A DNA stretch of 64,000 nucleotides from Gymnothorax reevesii (Eukaryota; Chordata; Actinopteri; Anguilliformes; Muraenidae). Under the pieces are notes generated by a model. The model had not been told where the DNA came from. It worked only from the letters and a program-made list of their open reading frames with translations, and ran no database searches. Made by a program: the position numbers and the translations under genes. The stretch is taken from contig CM056580.1 in the NCBI GenBank assembly GCA_029721435.1, positions 71,201,367 to 71,265,366 of the forward strand, written 5' to 3'. Below are positions 1 through 10,820 of this stretch, one piece after another; the stretch's first letter is position 1, and every line of letters begins with the position of its first letter.

Positions 1-56
1 AATTTCTATAGGTTGTGGCATCATGTGCTGCTTTTTGACTACTTCACAATTCAGAC

Positions 57-101
57 AGGTTATATTAAGATTCAACCGGGCTAACAGTAACCATACCATG
101 T
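57..101. repeat. 45-bp dispersed repeat, inverted copy at 13396-13440
   Basis: These 45 bases recur in inverted orientation at 13396-13440 with one mismatch. The second copy lies inside the DNA transposon at 12569-13821, so this may be a fragment of the same family. Flanking bases do not match beyond the 45 bp, and no terminal repeat is visible here. Confidence 0.55.
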
Positions 102-239
102 GTTTAAATGGTAGACTTAGCATTAGTAACTATGGGGGTAATTACATTTCATATGCAGTCAGGAAAGGTTGAATAGCCTTTTTCCTGATTAAATTGAATC
201 ATCATTTAAAAACAGATTTTTTTTGTTTCCTCAAGACTA

Positions 240-1060
240 GTCCAATATTAAAATTGGTTTAGATATCTGAAACATTCAAATGTGACAAATATACAAAAAT
301 AGAAGAAATTGGGAAGGGGCGAACACTTTTTTCATGCCACTATACAGAGGGTTCATCGTAAAATTTCAACCACCACTAAGCCTTAGAATCAGTTTTTCAA
401 AGAAACATCTCAAAGAAGCCACTATAATTCTGGAACAATATTCCATGGAAGGATGAGACAAAGATTGATTAGTACCAGAACTATGGAGAGAGAAGAGTGT
501 AGAGATAGAAAGGTTCAGTTTCTGATGCAGGCACACCACGTCATCTGTGAAGCCTGAACATTCGCTATTTGGGGATGTATAGCATTCAATGGAACTGGTT
601 CACCTGTATTTATCAATGATGTGACTGCTGACAGAAGCAGCAGGATGAATTTTCTGAGTTCTATGGCTATTTTACTAGATTCAGCCAAATATCTCAAAAA
701 ACATAAGACACAACTTCCCAGCACAGATCTGCAATGATCCGAAGCATACAGACAGAGCAACCCAAGACTTTTTAAGGCCATTTCCCTTGACCTGAATCCA
801 ACTGAGCATGGATTTTACTAGCTAATGTCAAAACTGAGAGCAAAACACTCCAAGAGCAAGCTGGAACTGAAGGCATCTGTAGTCAAGGATTAGCAGATCA
901 TCAACAGCAAAGAAACCCAATGCCTGGTGAAATCTATAGGTCTTAGATTTAAGGCAGTCATTGACTGCAGTGGATTTTCAACCATTAGGAATGACCATTT
1001 CATTTTAAGCCTCAAAGGGGTGAGCAATATGCGAGAATGATTAAGTCCCACAAACTGTCC
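240..1060 (+). mobile_element. Decayed Tc1/mariner element
   Basis: The stretch reads like a fish Tc1 transposase gene in sense orientation but is full of stops and small deletions. Recognisable pieces are a segment around 430-500 (tryptophan-rich core before the first catalytic Asp), 590-660, and the DLNPTEH-like block near 790-815 that normally carries the catalytic Glu. The left end (about 240-330) matches another fragment at 23310-23440, which supports a terminal repeat. No functional product is possible. The exact right end was not found. Confidence 0.65.
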
Positions 1061-2964
1061 TTACAATTTTTTGGACAAAATTCCCCCATTAAAGCTGAAA
1101 GTCCTCACTTGAGAACATCTACATTGATTCTTTTCAAATCCGCTGCAGTGACATAGAGCCAAAATTATTAAAATTGAGTTATTGTACAAATATCTGACTG
1201 CATATGAGCCAGGAATGGAAGGCTTAATACCATTCCTGAATTCTTCCCGAGAAGGATTTTTTAAGTGGGGAAAATGATGTTCATTTGCTCAAGATGGTAG
1301 CCTAATAATTATGTTCAGTCGGCTGTTAATCAGATTCAAGCACAGCTTAAAATAGGGCTTCATTGGACAATCATAAGGATACACAGTAAAACCACGAAGT
1401 AACTGGGATATTCTTGATTTCAGATTGTGATATTTTGAAAAATCAGAAATCATTATCATCGCACTTTTCCCATCACTAATTTCAAACATTATGACATTAC
1501 CAACTCAATACGTTAACCCTTTGAAAATACATCAGGTATTGTCAGCGAATACCAAGAATGGAACAGTGGTGTAATTATCCTTGTTCCTTCAAAATGCATC
1601 ACATGCAGCAGTGGTCTGTATTTTGTTTCTTCAGTTAGGCTGGTTCACTAGCACAGAGGAGCTAAGACATGGCTTCATTTATGTGCGCCCAATTTTAATT
1701 AAAAACCCATCCCTTTAAAATCTGGTCGACATTCAATTCACTGTTAAGAGGCTTAGGGGAACTGAGGGCTAGTTTGCCAACTAAGCAAGACGACAAGAGG
1801 CTCAGATTAAATACTTTGTCAACCATTGCAAAGACAAAGGAAAGCACAGAGTTAAAATAACAATTAACCAGGGTTTTTTTTCTAGTTTACATATTAATCC
1901 CTAGTTTTTCACCCAAGTTTTCTTTGATGTAGGTTCAAAGTCAGAAAAAGCATTTTTTTCCATACTTCAGGACAATGTCCCATAGATTTCTGTAAAGCAC
2001 ATCACAGATGCGACATCACACTCACATTGAGAGCAATATTCAAACCCAGGGTACCATATTTTTACTGTCACAGCATTACATCACATGGAAAATATCTTGA
2101 TCTTGTACACCATTTTATACACATTTCCCTGTAATTCAGCTGGGCACATTTGGTACCACTGGAAACCTTGTAATCTCTATTAATATTTAAAATAGGTCTG
2201 AAGCTTCCATAGGTTTGAAACAGCAGCAGCATTTGATGGACCCATGAACGGGTCTGTAGGGTTTATGTGATAAATGCCATGAGGTACAATGATGGGTAAT
2301 ATGATGTCACAAAAGCAGTCAGAACGTGACCTGGGTATATAATACATAATGCAGTGCCAGTATTATTTTGAAGTAACCAAAGTTAACTGAATGAGAGGGT
2401 GTGTGGGCATGCAAGCATGTGTTCTACCCTAAAACTGCCTCATGAACATTGAACTCACAGGAATTAGTTCTGAGCAATAAGAAATGATACTTCCGATTGA
2501 TTCTTCAACTAGATCAGCATGGATCAAAATTACACATATGAAAACCCTACTGTCAAATCGCATTTCACAAAAAGGCCCCCGCTCTTTGTAGCCTGCAGAG
2601 GAGAACATGCTGTACACACATATCTAATATGCAAAGATTGGGTAAAAATCATCTTCAAAAACCATGCTGGAACAAGGTCAAAGAGACTGATATCCAGATT
2701 TTTCATTTATTAGAGGCAATTTTCTATGCCAAGGCAGTCCCACATCAAATACATGTTTTCCAAGATAAAATGATGCTTGAGACATTTTGGTCTTCATTTA
2801 ACAGTTGAGACCCTAACAACCATACCGGGCCAACCCATGTCCAAGTTGCCAGCCCCCTGCGTCCGAGTAACTGGCAGCAAAAAACACTCTCGAGATATAC
2901 AAACTCAAGATATGTAATATTATGTACATGCACTTCTTATGCAGGTGTTGGTTGCCCTTCGGTT
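1061..2964. other. Unassigned non-coding DNA
   Basis: No convincing exon, RNA gene or transposon was recognised. Short ORFs on both strands (for example 1289-1489 minus) show no family motif and look like chance. Confidence 0.4.
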
Positions 2965-3108
2965 TCATTTAAAGTGAGACCTGCCTCCTTCTGAAGAGGA
3001 ACCATCATCTCCTGATTCATTTTGGACAAACTCTGGGTCGCTGTCATCTTCCACTTCACCATCAATCATAGCAAGCAATTCCTTATCAATGAGATACCTA
3101 GCTGCCAT
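2965..3108 (-). CDS. Small acidic ORF (47 aa), possibly a transposase N-terminus
   Basis: An ATG-initiated minus-strand ORF of 47 codons begins MAARYLIDKELLAMIDGE, continues through a run rich in Asp, Glu and Ser (DDSDPEF, then GDDGSSSEGG) and ends at TGA. Acidic N-termini of this style occur in piggyBac-type transposases and their domesticated relatives, but the catalytic domain is not nearby and no piggyBac terminal repeat was found. It may be a fossil fragment, a real exon of a minus-strand gene, or chance. No good splice site brackets it. Confidence 0.25.
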   Translation of the reverse strand: MAARYLIDKELLAMIDGEVEDDSDPEFVQNESGDDGSSSEGGRSHFK

Positions 3109-4574
3109 GAATATAATTAAATATGGGAAAGTTGTGGGATGGCCTACTATGGCTTAGGCAGTGCAGTGCATATAGTGGCAAGAAGACATTTGCATGTATT
3201 AACAATCCCTGTGGGCAGATCGGGTTGGCCCATTTAAGAAATGTAGATCTCAGCTGACTACCTCAACTCAATTTCGCCAGAAGTGTGAGACAGCTCGATA
3301 TAGTTCTTAAGGGCTCAATTTACATGTGGTTAAAGGACATACATTCCTAGCTTATAAATTGCATTTTTAATTACTTTGTTTCCAGACATTACAGACTTTG
3401 CATAAACAGCCTGATTCTCACTTATTTTAAGGGCACTCGATCGTTGCAGGGGATACATCACAGCAGAGTGTTAGAAGGATGTAATATCTAGTAGGTAGTC
3501 ATGTACCCTTTCAAAGCAATAACTGAATGAAGTATGATATTTTCCCTGGTATCTCCTCTGATAGTATGTACAGTAGTAAGTTTGGTTTAAAACTCACTCA
3601 CCTTTTTCTTGTACACGATGCTGGGTTGCTCAACAACTAATTGACAATAATATATTAAACCTATATTGAGAAGGGAGAATTTGCCTTAATTATTGAACAT
3701 GAAATAAACTAGCTTATTTCTCATAGCTCCGTCAAAAACTGATTGCTCAAGATACAGTCAAATCAACCACTGTCTGTTGGCTCAGGCCTGAGAAAGCCGA
3801 GAACAGAAACAAAACATAGGCTAAATAGCTCTGTTCCAAACGTTTGAATTCAGTCTGACCACCAGCATTACTAACGAGACAGACAGACAGACAGAACGAA
3901 AAATGAAGCTGCATTACTAACAAAAATCCAATTAAGGCCGGTGTCCTGTCAAAGTGAGCGACCGATCAGCCCACCAGCACCAGCAAAAGCGCAATGTGAT
4001 ATCGAAAATTCAAAAAAAAAAAAAAAACTATTCCAGATGACACGCCCATAATTCTGTGCTACCCAAAGCCACGAAGTGTCCTGCGAGATCATTTCAATTA
4101 ATTAAATGCATGCAATCAAATAATTCACTTACATAGCATTTTTAGTTTAATAACTATTAACTCCTGTAGATATCGATAGTTTAAATTCCCAATTGTGAAA
4201 GGAAGGATTTGGGTACGGGATTAAAAGGGAAAGGGCTAGGATTGTCAGTAGTTATCTATTCTGATAGGTCTACACCACAGACAGAATGACCTGTTCATCA
4301 CATTCATGTCTATTCTGATGGTTCTACCCTGCCTGACAGAATGAACTTCCATACTGTTAAACACACTATGGCAGGCTACTCAATTCTGATGCTGAGCTAC
4401 TCTTCCAAGAATGTAATATGGAACCTCGTTCGGTGCGACATGCGGAAATCGTCAGGATGCCCATCCTCAGGTGGCCGCACAACCCGCCGAACACCGGCAG
4501 CAGGCCTCCAACTGTGATTACCGAGAGCACAGTGAAGATTGAATGTGAGGAACTTCAAACGAAAGAATTCAAAA

Positions 4575-4577
<3 letters not shown>
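3109..4577. other. Unassigned non-coding DNA with a short GC-rich patch
   Basis: Mostly AT-rich. A short GACA run lies near 3880-3895. The patch at about 4410-4530 is GC-rich and open in several frames on both strands, but it ends in microsatellite and no family was recognised. Confidence 0.4.

Positions 4578-4579
<2 letters not shown>

Positions 4580-4668
<89 letters not shown>
4580..4668. repeat. Compound microsatellite (TA)n-(GA)n
   Basis: A pure TA/AT run (about 4580-4619) is followed after four bases by a pure GA run (4624-4668). ORFs crossing it, with IYIYIY or ERERER runs, are artefacts of the repeat. Confidence 0.98.
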
Positions 4669-4671
<3 letters not shown>

Positions 4672-5419
4672 TCAGTGGTCCCTTCAACGACTGAACACTG
4701 CATCAAAGGTAGGCCCATTTAGCTAGATTACCAAACGTAGTAGCCTAAGCAATTTTGAAGTTATCCATGCATAATCAAATGTAATTTTAAACGTGGACTA
4801 CCGTTCTCACGCCTCAGAAACAAAAATGTTTTATGTGTCAGTTTGCATTCATAAATTCAATATGTCAAACAGACCAAAACACATCGTCCCTTCACGATAT
4901 TTTCGCACGTGGGACATCACCTAAAAATAAAATGGACCTTAACTTCGGGAGCAGACGATGGGATAAACCCCTATATGAGCAGTTTCCGTTCCCTCACCCT
5001 TGCCTGTCACAGCATCTATTCGCCTGCTCAAATTCAGCAAGTATGAGACCTGTCCCGCTGTCTCCACCGTCAGTGATGTTATGTAAAACATCTCATCATC
5101 GCCCTCGCATAATCCAAAACGAAAAAAATACCAGCCAGCCATTTCACGGTTTGCGCAATAAACCCATAAGGCAACCTCATGAATCGCTTCATTTAATTTG
5201 CGATTAAGCTCATATTTTGCATTTCTATATCACCAGCAAACAAAATGTAAAACCTTGAAAATCACAAATCCACAAACAACGGCAGATGCATCCCGTCACG
5301 ACGCAACGTTACAGCATAAAAACACGTCATGAAAGGATATAACAGTTATTTTAACGAAACAGTTGTATTATAACGACTGTGTCTTGAAACGTTACCGAAC
5401 ATAGTTTAAATGTCCTTAC

Positions 5420-5690
5420 CTGAAGGCTACATAGGCTACCTGAAAATAGCCCTTATTTAAATAAACTAACCCCTTCGTCCAGTTCTTCGGCAAGCCAGCG
5501 AGCAAATCCCTTTTGCTTTGAAATGACCAGGAACGACTCGCTATTTGAGGGCTATTAGAGGTCAAATCTTCCGATTCAATAGAGACATAGGGAGGATATA
5601 CTGTATTCCTCTCAGAAGGGAACAGTTATCAGTGCTGTCCCCGCAGCAGGAGCCCGCATGCACCGTTCCAGCGCAAGGCTGCTCTATTTA
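5420..5690 (-). promoter_or_regulatory. Candidate promoter and non-coding first exon
   Basis: On the minus strand, an A/T-rich box resembling a TATA or MEF2 site (about 5685-5698) is followed by a GC-richer leader with two short upstream ORFs. It ends in a strong splice donor, CAG|GTAAGG, with the last exonic base at 5420. This could be the first, untranslated exon of a gene running left out of the window. From human synteny (FGF17 followed by DMTN on the same strand) the next gene would be dmtn, but no dematin coding sequence is visible, so the identity is inference. Confidence 0.3.
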
Positions 5691-5699
5691 GATAGCAGC

Positions 5700-6640
5700 A
5701 ACGTGCGTTTCTACTGTCACTGCCTGCTGCACAGCTGGCTCAATCCATTCTCAATAATGGGGGGTTAGTTACTCCGGCTGGCCTGGAAACATGACATTGC
5801 ACTATTTGCTGAGGGTAACGAGCAGGGTCATTTTTATTTAACATGTTTAATTTCTGAAAAATGATGAATTATGCTTGTATCATGAAATGTACGTTTCACA
5901 ACGATAACAAAATAGTATCTATTTTTATCCTGAAAGCCATTGTGCAATACAAACAACAATAGGCTATACTTATGCGGCTGCTATGTATGAGTGTTTACTA
6001 GTAACGCGTAATAACACTGCGAATTAAGAGAAACCAATTACAGGTGTTGTTACGCAGTGTAATTACCACATGACAATAATGAATGCTGATATAGACTGTT
6101 TTTGTCCACGCATGCTGAATTAAGAATAATTAGCTAATGCGCCTATAGTCGATGTAGGGTAGCTTAGCTACGCATTTGGGATATTTTAGGCATCCAAATA
6201 GATAGATAATTAATCCTTATTATCTGACGGAAATTTTAATGTGGGGAAATGAAACTAAGGTTGTAGGCTAAATGTGGATTTGAAGGCATAGGCCCCTATT
6301 GCAAATATTGCCTGAGAGTGTGAAAGCCTCCATGAACGAGCTTAACAGGTCCTACGTGCTGCCCTCGAAAAGTAAAACTGAAAGACATGTTCCGTTCACA
6401 GCGCCTCCCCTTCGTCAAGCTGACGCCACTTGTCTTTGCTTTTGCTTTGAGAAGAGCCCATTTCCGTGAGTACCGATGCACCAGTTGCCTGGACAACCAT
6501 TTCTCAGGCGTTTGTATCCGCGATGCCTGTCAGCCAGCGAATAAAGAAAAAAATGACATTTTGCAGTTATTGGCCTGACTGCGCATCACTGTGACTCTCG
6601 GCGGGAGGCTCGCGGCAAACCATCAAACATGGGAAGAATT
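5700..6640. other. Unassigned DNA with an X-box-like site
   Basis: No gene was recognised. The imperfect palindrome GTTGCCTGGACAAC at 6484-6497 resembles an RFX-factor X-box. Confidence 0.35.
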
Positions 6641-6868
6641 AGAATAAAAATATTTTCCTGCATGATAAAAAACAAAATGCAATGACTTGCAAATGATGTA
6701 AGCTCTAGATTCAATTTTAAATAGAGCAAAGACAACAGATGTTGAAACGGAAATTTTATCGTTTTTTGAAAAACGTGCTTAGAAATTTGATGCCGGCAAA
6801 ACGTTTCAAAAAGTTGGGATAGGGGCATATTTATCTCTGTGTTGCAACATTATCCTTTTTTACAATAC

Positions 6869-7184
6869 TGTGACAAATTCACAGGTGAATTGACATTTGC
6901 GAACCAATTTATTGATAGAGGGCAAGCAAATTCGCGTTTGTCATGGTCTTCAAAATACAACTAACAGGCATGGGATGCAATGTCACCGTTGACACACCCA
7001 GGGTGTAAACTCTGCAAGTATAAAATAACTCCACCCACCCCAACATTGTAATAACACTCACAATAATAATACATCCCCAGCACACCAAACATTCCTAAAC
7101 ACAGTCTAAAAACACTAACAATGAAAACATAACTCACTCCCAGCATGCCCAGCTTCAGGACGTAACAGGCACAACCCTGTTACA
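6869..7184 (-). repeat. 3' LTR of the gypsy element
   Basis: This 316-bp repeat matches 12090-12405 except at 6901 (G versus A), 6930 (A versus T) and 7041 (C versus T). On the coding strand it starts TGTAACAGGG and ends GTCACA. It carries a TATA-like box near 7017-7027 and AATAAA at 6908-6913, suiting the promoter and polyadenylation roles of an LTR. Confidence 0.97.
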
Positions 7185-7198
7185 CTGCCCCCCTCTAA
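7185..7198 (-). other. Polypurine tract of the gypsy element
   Basis: On the coding strand a purine-rich run (TTAGAGGGGGGCAG) directly abuts the start of the 3' LTR. This is the expected site and composition for the plus-strand primer in reverse transcription. Confidence 0.85.
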
Positions 7199-7215
7199 CA
7201 AAGAAACGATATGGC

Positions 7216-10200
7216 TCAAAAATCGCACACAAAATCCCTCAGGTGATGGGGCCGCTGCCGGCGCCTCCCTCTGGGCCGTTGCTCTAACGGAAGTGGCTCA
7301 GTGAGAGGGTCTAAGTCAGCGACTGCCGGGTCCCCAGTTGCACGCTGAAGGTCCTTTTCAGTTTCAACCCCCCAATAACCCCCCTCCTGTTCATTGATCA
7401 CATTGCTGTTTTGTGCAAGATCTAACTGAGTTTCCCTTGTTGTGACTCCCAACTCTGTACTGTCAGTAATGTCAGCACGGCCTACATAAGGTGCCAGCCG
7501 GTCCCTATGCAGCACCACTACTCGCTGTCTCGTCCTCAGTTTAACTTTGTACACTACCTCTGAGATTCTCTCCAATACCAGACATGGCCCCTCCCACGCA
7601 CTATCCAGCTTGGGGCTACGGCCCTTTTTCCGATGAGGGTTGAACACCCACACCCGCTCACCTTCCTGAAACTCCCGCCCTTTTCCATAAGCATCGTAAG
7701 CCTTCTTTTGACGGAACCCAGCCTGGGCTAAGTTCTCCCGCGCTACTGCGTGGACGGTATCCATGTGGTTCTGCAGCCGCTCGAGGTAATCGAGCCCCGG
7801 GGCCAACGGGGCCCTTTCCTCTGGGGGTCGCCCATACACAAGGTCTGCAGGGGTTCTCAACTCTCTTCCCATCATGAGCTGAGCTGGAGTACACATGGTG
7901 GACTCCTGCACTGCGGATCTATAGGACAACAGTATTAGAGGCAACTGCTCATCCCAGTCACGTTGATCTTCCGAAGTGAGTATGGCTAATTGAGTGGCCA
8001 GTGTTCGATTAAACCTCTCGACAAGACCGTCACTTTGTGGGTGCAGGGGTGTTGTCCTGGTCTTTTTGATCCCCAGACGGTCACAAAGGGCAGCAAAGAG
8101 TCGCGATTCGAAGTTGCGGCCCTGATCACTATGGAGCTCCAAGGGGATGCCAAATCTGCTAAACATGCCCCCCAGGAGACAATCGAGGATGGTGGAGGTC
8201 TCTTGATCAGGAATAGCGTAGGCTTCTGGCCATTTGGAAAAGTAATCCATGGCCACTAGTACAAACCGATTTCCTCTGCTGGACAGTGGAAAGGGCCCCA
8301 TTACGTCCACTCCGACTCTCTCCATCGGGGAGCCCACCTGGTACTGCTGGAGCGGTGCATGGGATTGCCCGGCCGGTCCCTTCTTAGCCACACACTCATC
8401 ACATCGACGGCAGAAAGCCTCCACATCCTTGTGGTGTCGGCCCCAGTAAAACTTCTCCTGAAGTTTGCGCAAGGTCTTGTAATAGCCAAAGTGCCCAGCT
8501 CCAGGTGCTCCATGCACTGTCTTCAATGCGTTCTCTCGAAGAGCCTTGGGCACCACCAACTGCCATGTCGTTTGACCTCCGGGTGCCTGCCAGGTTCGGT
8601 ACAGCACACCCTCCTGTAAACTCAGGGACTCCCACTGTGCCAGCAGCCCTTTAATGGCAGGGGAGAATGGAGCACTTTCCTCTCGCCCGGGTTTTTCGCC
8701 CCCCTGCTTCCACATGAGTAGTGGTCCAAGGTCTGGATCGGCCTTCTGGTGGTCTCGGAGCTCATCGGTTGATAGCTCAGCTAGTGGCGACGAGGAGAGT
8801 GGTCCCCTGACTTGAGCCACAAGTCCCTTATTTTGCACCCTCTCCTCCAACCTGGAACAGTGCTTGCAGCCTTCATCTGCACATGGGCGTCTTGATAACG
8901 CGTCCGCATTACCATGGGTAGGCCCTGATCGGTGTTCCATTTGGAAATCATACCCCTGGAGGATTTCTATCCATCTGGCCACTTGCCCTTCTGGTTCCTT
9001 GAAGCTGAGCAGCCAGCAGAGGGCAGCATGGTCTGTCCTCAATAAGAAACGCCTACCATAGAGGTATGGGTGGAAGTGTCGGATGGCAAGCACAACAGCT
9101 AACAGTTCACGTCTGGTGACACAGTAATTTCGCTCTGGCCCACTAAGCGACTTGCTGTAGTATGCAATGACAGGCTCCCCTTCTGTCTGCTGAGATAGAA
9201 CGGCACCAACCGCACTGTCGCTCGCGTCAGTGTCCAGTACAAAGGGGTGATCAAGAATGGGCGGCGCAAGAATGGGCGCATTTATCAATGCTTGCTGCAG
9301 TGCTTCAAATGCCTGCTGGCAGTCTGAGTCCCACTTAAAATCCCTCCCTTTTTCCATGAGCCTGTGTAGCGGTCTAGCTACATCAGCAAAGGAGCGAATG
9401 AATCGTCGATAATATGACGCCAGCCCGACAAATCCTCTGACTTCCTTCCGACACCGCGGAATAGGCCACTCCCTCACAGCACGGACCTTCTCTGGGTCCG
9501 TCGAAACACCCTGGGGGCCCACTACATGTCCGAGGAAGTGCGTCTCTCTTCGCAGGAGCGCACATTTGTGGGGGTTCATCTGGAGGTTTGCTGACTTGAA
9601 GCACTCGAATACTTTGCGCAGGTTGCTCAGAGCCAAGCTAAAGTTGGCCCCATGGGCCAGCACATCATCGAGGTACACGACACAGGCAGAGCGTGGTACA
9701 GGCCTTAACACCTTCTCCATTAGCCGTTCAAAACTTGCAGGGGCATTACACAGCCCAAAGGGCATGACTGTGTACTGCCACAAGCCCCGGCCATTCGAGA
9801 AGGCTGTCTTAGGTTTGGCGTCTGGTGAAAGTTCCACCTGCCAGTACCCGCTTCTCAAATCCAAGGAGCTAAACCACTGTGAACCAGCTACTGCGTCAAG
9901 AGTGTCGTCGATTCTTGGGACCGGGTACGAATCTTTCCGAGTTACTTCATTCACACGCCTGTAGTCATGGCACAGTCGTAGACAACCATTTTTCTTGGTA
10001 ACGGGTACCACCGGTGACAACCATGGGCTGTCACTTGGTTCAATCACCCCTGCAGCTTCCATTCGTTTTATCTCCGCCTCCACTGCCTCAAACTTTACTA
10101 AGGGTAAGCGCCTGGGCCTTTGTCGGATTGGGGCAGCATTCCCGGTATCAATGCTGTGTTGCACCACATTAGTTCGAGTACACTCACCATCCGTTGCCGC

Positions 10201-10782
10201 AAACAGATGGCGATACTCCATCAGCAACCCTCTCAGCTCCTGTTGCTCATCTGGTGTCAGCCCCTCCTTGCTGCGGTTCCACAGGTCTTCCAGGGCAGCT
10301 GCTGTTTCTGTAGAGACACCCTCCCAGCATAGAACATCGCCCAGTGCTTGCCCCCCTACAGAAGCAGAAGCATTCACTGTGTAGAGGGCATGGTTAGGGT
10401 TATTGAGTGTGACCGGTGAACCACCCACTAGCACAGTGCCCTTCCCCACATCCACAACAGCCCCAACAGCCCCTAAACAGTCAACCCCCAAAATGCAATC
10501 CTCTTTTATGTTAGCTAACCAGAATTCCGCTTTTGCATGAGTGTCTCCTAGCACAAGTGATAAGGTACATGAACCTCGCATAGGAGCCAAGTCACCAGTT
10601 ACCGTTTCCATAACTCGATTAGCAGGCATGAATGTAACATTTGGTAGTACTCCGGGTCTAACTAAACTAATGTCTGACCCGGTGTCAACTAAGGCCCTAC
10701 AAGGTATGCCTTGCAGCTGACATGACACTCGTAAAGTTCCCCCAACCCCAAGTCTCCCCACACACAGTCTCTCTGGTTCCAC
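7216..10782 (-). CDS. pol: gypsy pol polyprotein (protease, RT, RNase H, integrase)
   Basis: An intact frame of 1188 codons. Visible motifs in order are: aspartic protease LVDTGSD (DTG at 33-35); reverse transcriptase, with FSSLDLRSGYWQVEL at about 304-318 and the catalytic YLDD at 370-373; RNase H, with DTDAS at about 517 and TDHAAL near 583; integrase zinc finger (His 757 and 764, Cys 791 and 794); integrase core Asp826, Asp886 and Glu922 with DX35E spacing; and a GPY/F-like block (WEGPCLVLERI) near 1063. No chromodomain or env is evident. The listed start is GTG; the frame stays open upstream, overlaps the end of gag and lies in -1 relative to it, so translation probably comes by frameshift rather than from this codon. 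There are no internal stops, consistent with a young, possibly active copy. Confidence 0.96.
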   Translation of the reverse strand: MEPERLCVGRLGVGGTLRVSCQLQGIPCRALVDTGSDISLVRPGVLPNVTFMPANRVMETVTGDLAPMRGSCTLSLVLGDTHAKAEFWLANIKEDCILGVDCLGAVGAVVDVGKGTVLVGGSPVTLNNPNHALYTVNASASVGGQALGDVLCWEGVSTETAAALEDLWNRSKEGLTPDEQQELRGLLMEYRHLFAATDGECTRTNVVQHSIDTGNAAPIRQRPRRLPLVKFEAVEAEIKRMEAAGVIEPSDSPWLSPVVPVTKKNGCLRLCHDYRRVNEVTRKDSYPVPRIDDTLDAVAGSQWFSSLDLRSGYWQVELSPDAKPKTAFSNGRGLWQYTVMPFGLCNAPASFERLMEKVLRPVPRSACVVYLDDVLAHGANFSLALSNLRKVFECFKSANLQMNPHKCALLRRETHFLGHVVGPQGVSTDPEKVRAVREWPIPRCRKEVRGFVGLASYYRRFIRSFADVARPLHRLMEKGRDFKWDSDCQQAFEALQQALINAPILAPPILDHPFVLDTDASDSAVGAVLSQQTEGEPVIAYYSKSLSGPERNYCVTRRELLAVVLAIRHFHPYLYGRRFLLRTDHAALCWLLSFKEPEGQVARWIEILQGYDFQMEHRSGPTHGNADALSRRPCADEGCKHCSRLEERVQNKGLVAQVRGPLSSSPLAELSTDELRDHQKADPDLGPLLMWKQGGEKPGREESAPFSPAIKGLLAQWESLSLQEGVLYRTWQAPGGQTTWQLVVPKALRENALKTVHGAPGAGHFGYYKTLRKLQEKFYWGRHHKDVEAFCRRCDECVAKKGPAGQSHAPLQQYQVGSPMERVGVDVMGPFPLSSRGNRFVLVAMDYFSKWPEAYAIPDQETSTILDCLLGGMFSRFGIPLELHSDQGRNFESRLFAALCDRLGIKKTRTTPLHPQSDGLVERFNRTLATQLAILTSEDQRDWDEQLPLILLSYRSAVQESTMCTPAQLMMGRELRTPADLVYGRPPEERAPLAPGLDYLERLQNHMDTVHAVARENLAQAGFRQKKAYDAYGKGREFQEGERVWVFNPHRKKGRSPKLDSAWEGPCLVLERISEVVYKVKLRTRQRVVVLHRDRLAPYVGRADITDSTELGVTTRETQLDLAQNSNVINEQEGGYWGVETEKDLQRATGDPAVADLDPLTEPLPLEQRPRGRRRQRPHHLRDFVCDF

Positions 10783-10820
10783 CGGGGATGCAGAGGGACT
10801 ACGGGCCAGCGTTTCCCCGG

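Noticed and set aside
4397..4726. ORFs of about 100 codons on both strands with IYIYIY, ERERER or SLSLSL runs
   Set aside because: They are produced by the TA and GA microsatellites.
4833..5207. 124-codon plus ORF
   Set aside because: No domain, no sensible exon boundaries and a composition like the surrounding DNA.
8249..10384. Numerous plus- and minus-strand ORFs of 60-130 codons over the pol gene
   Set aside because: They are in other frames of a GC-rich, conserved 1188-codon coding region and show no domains.
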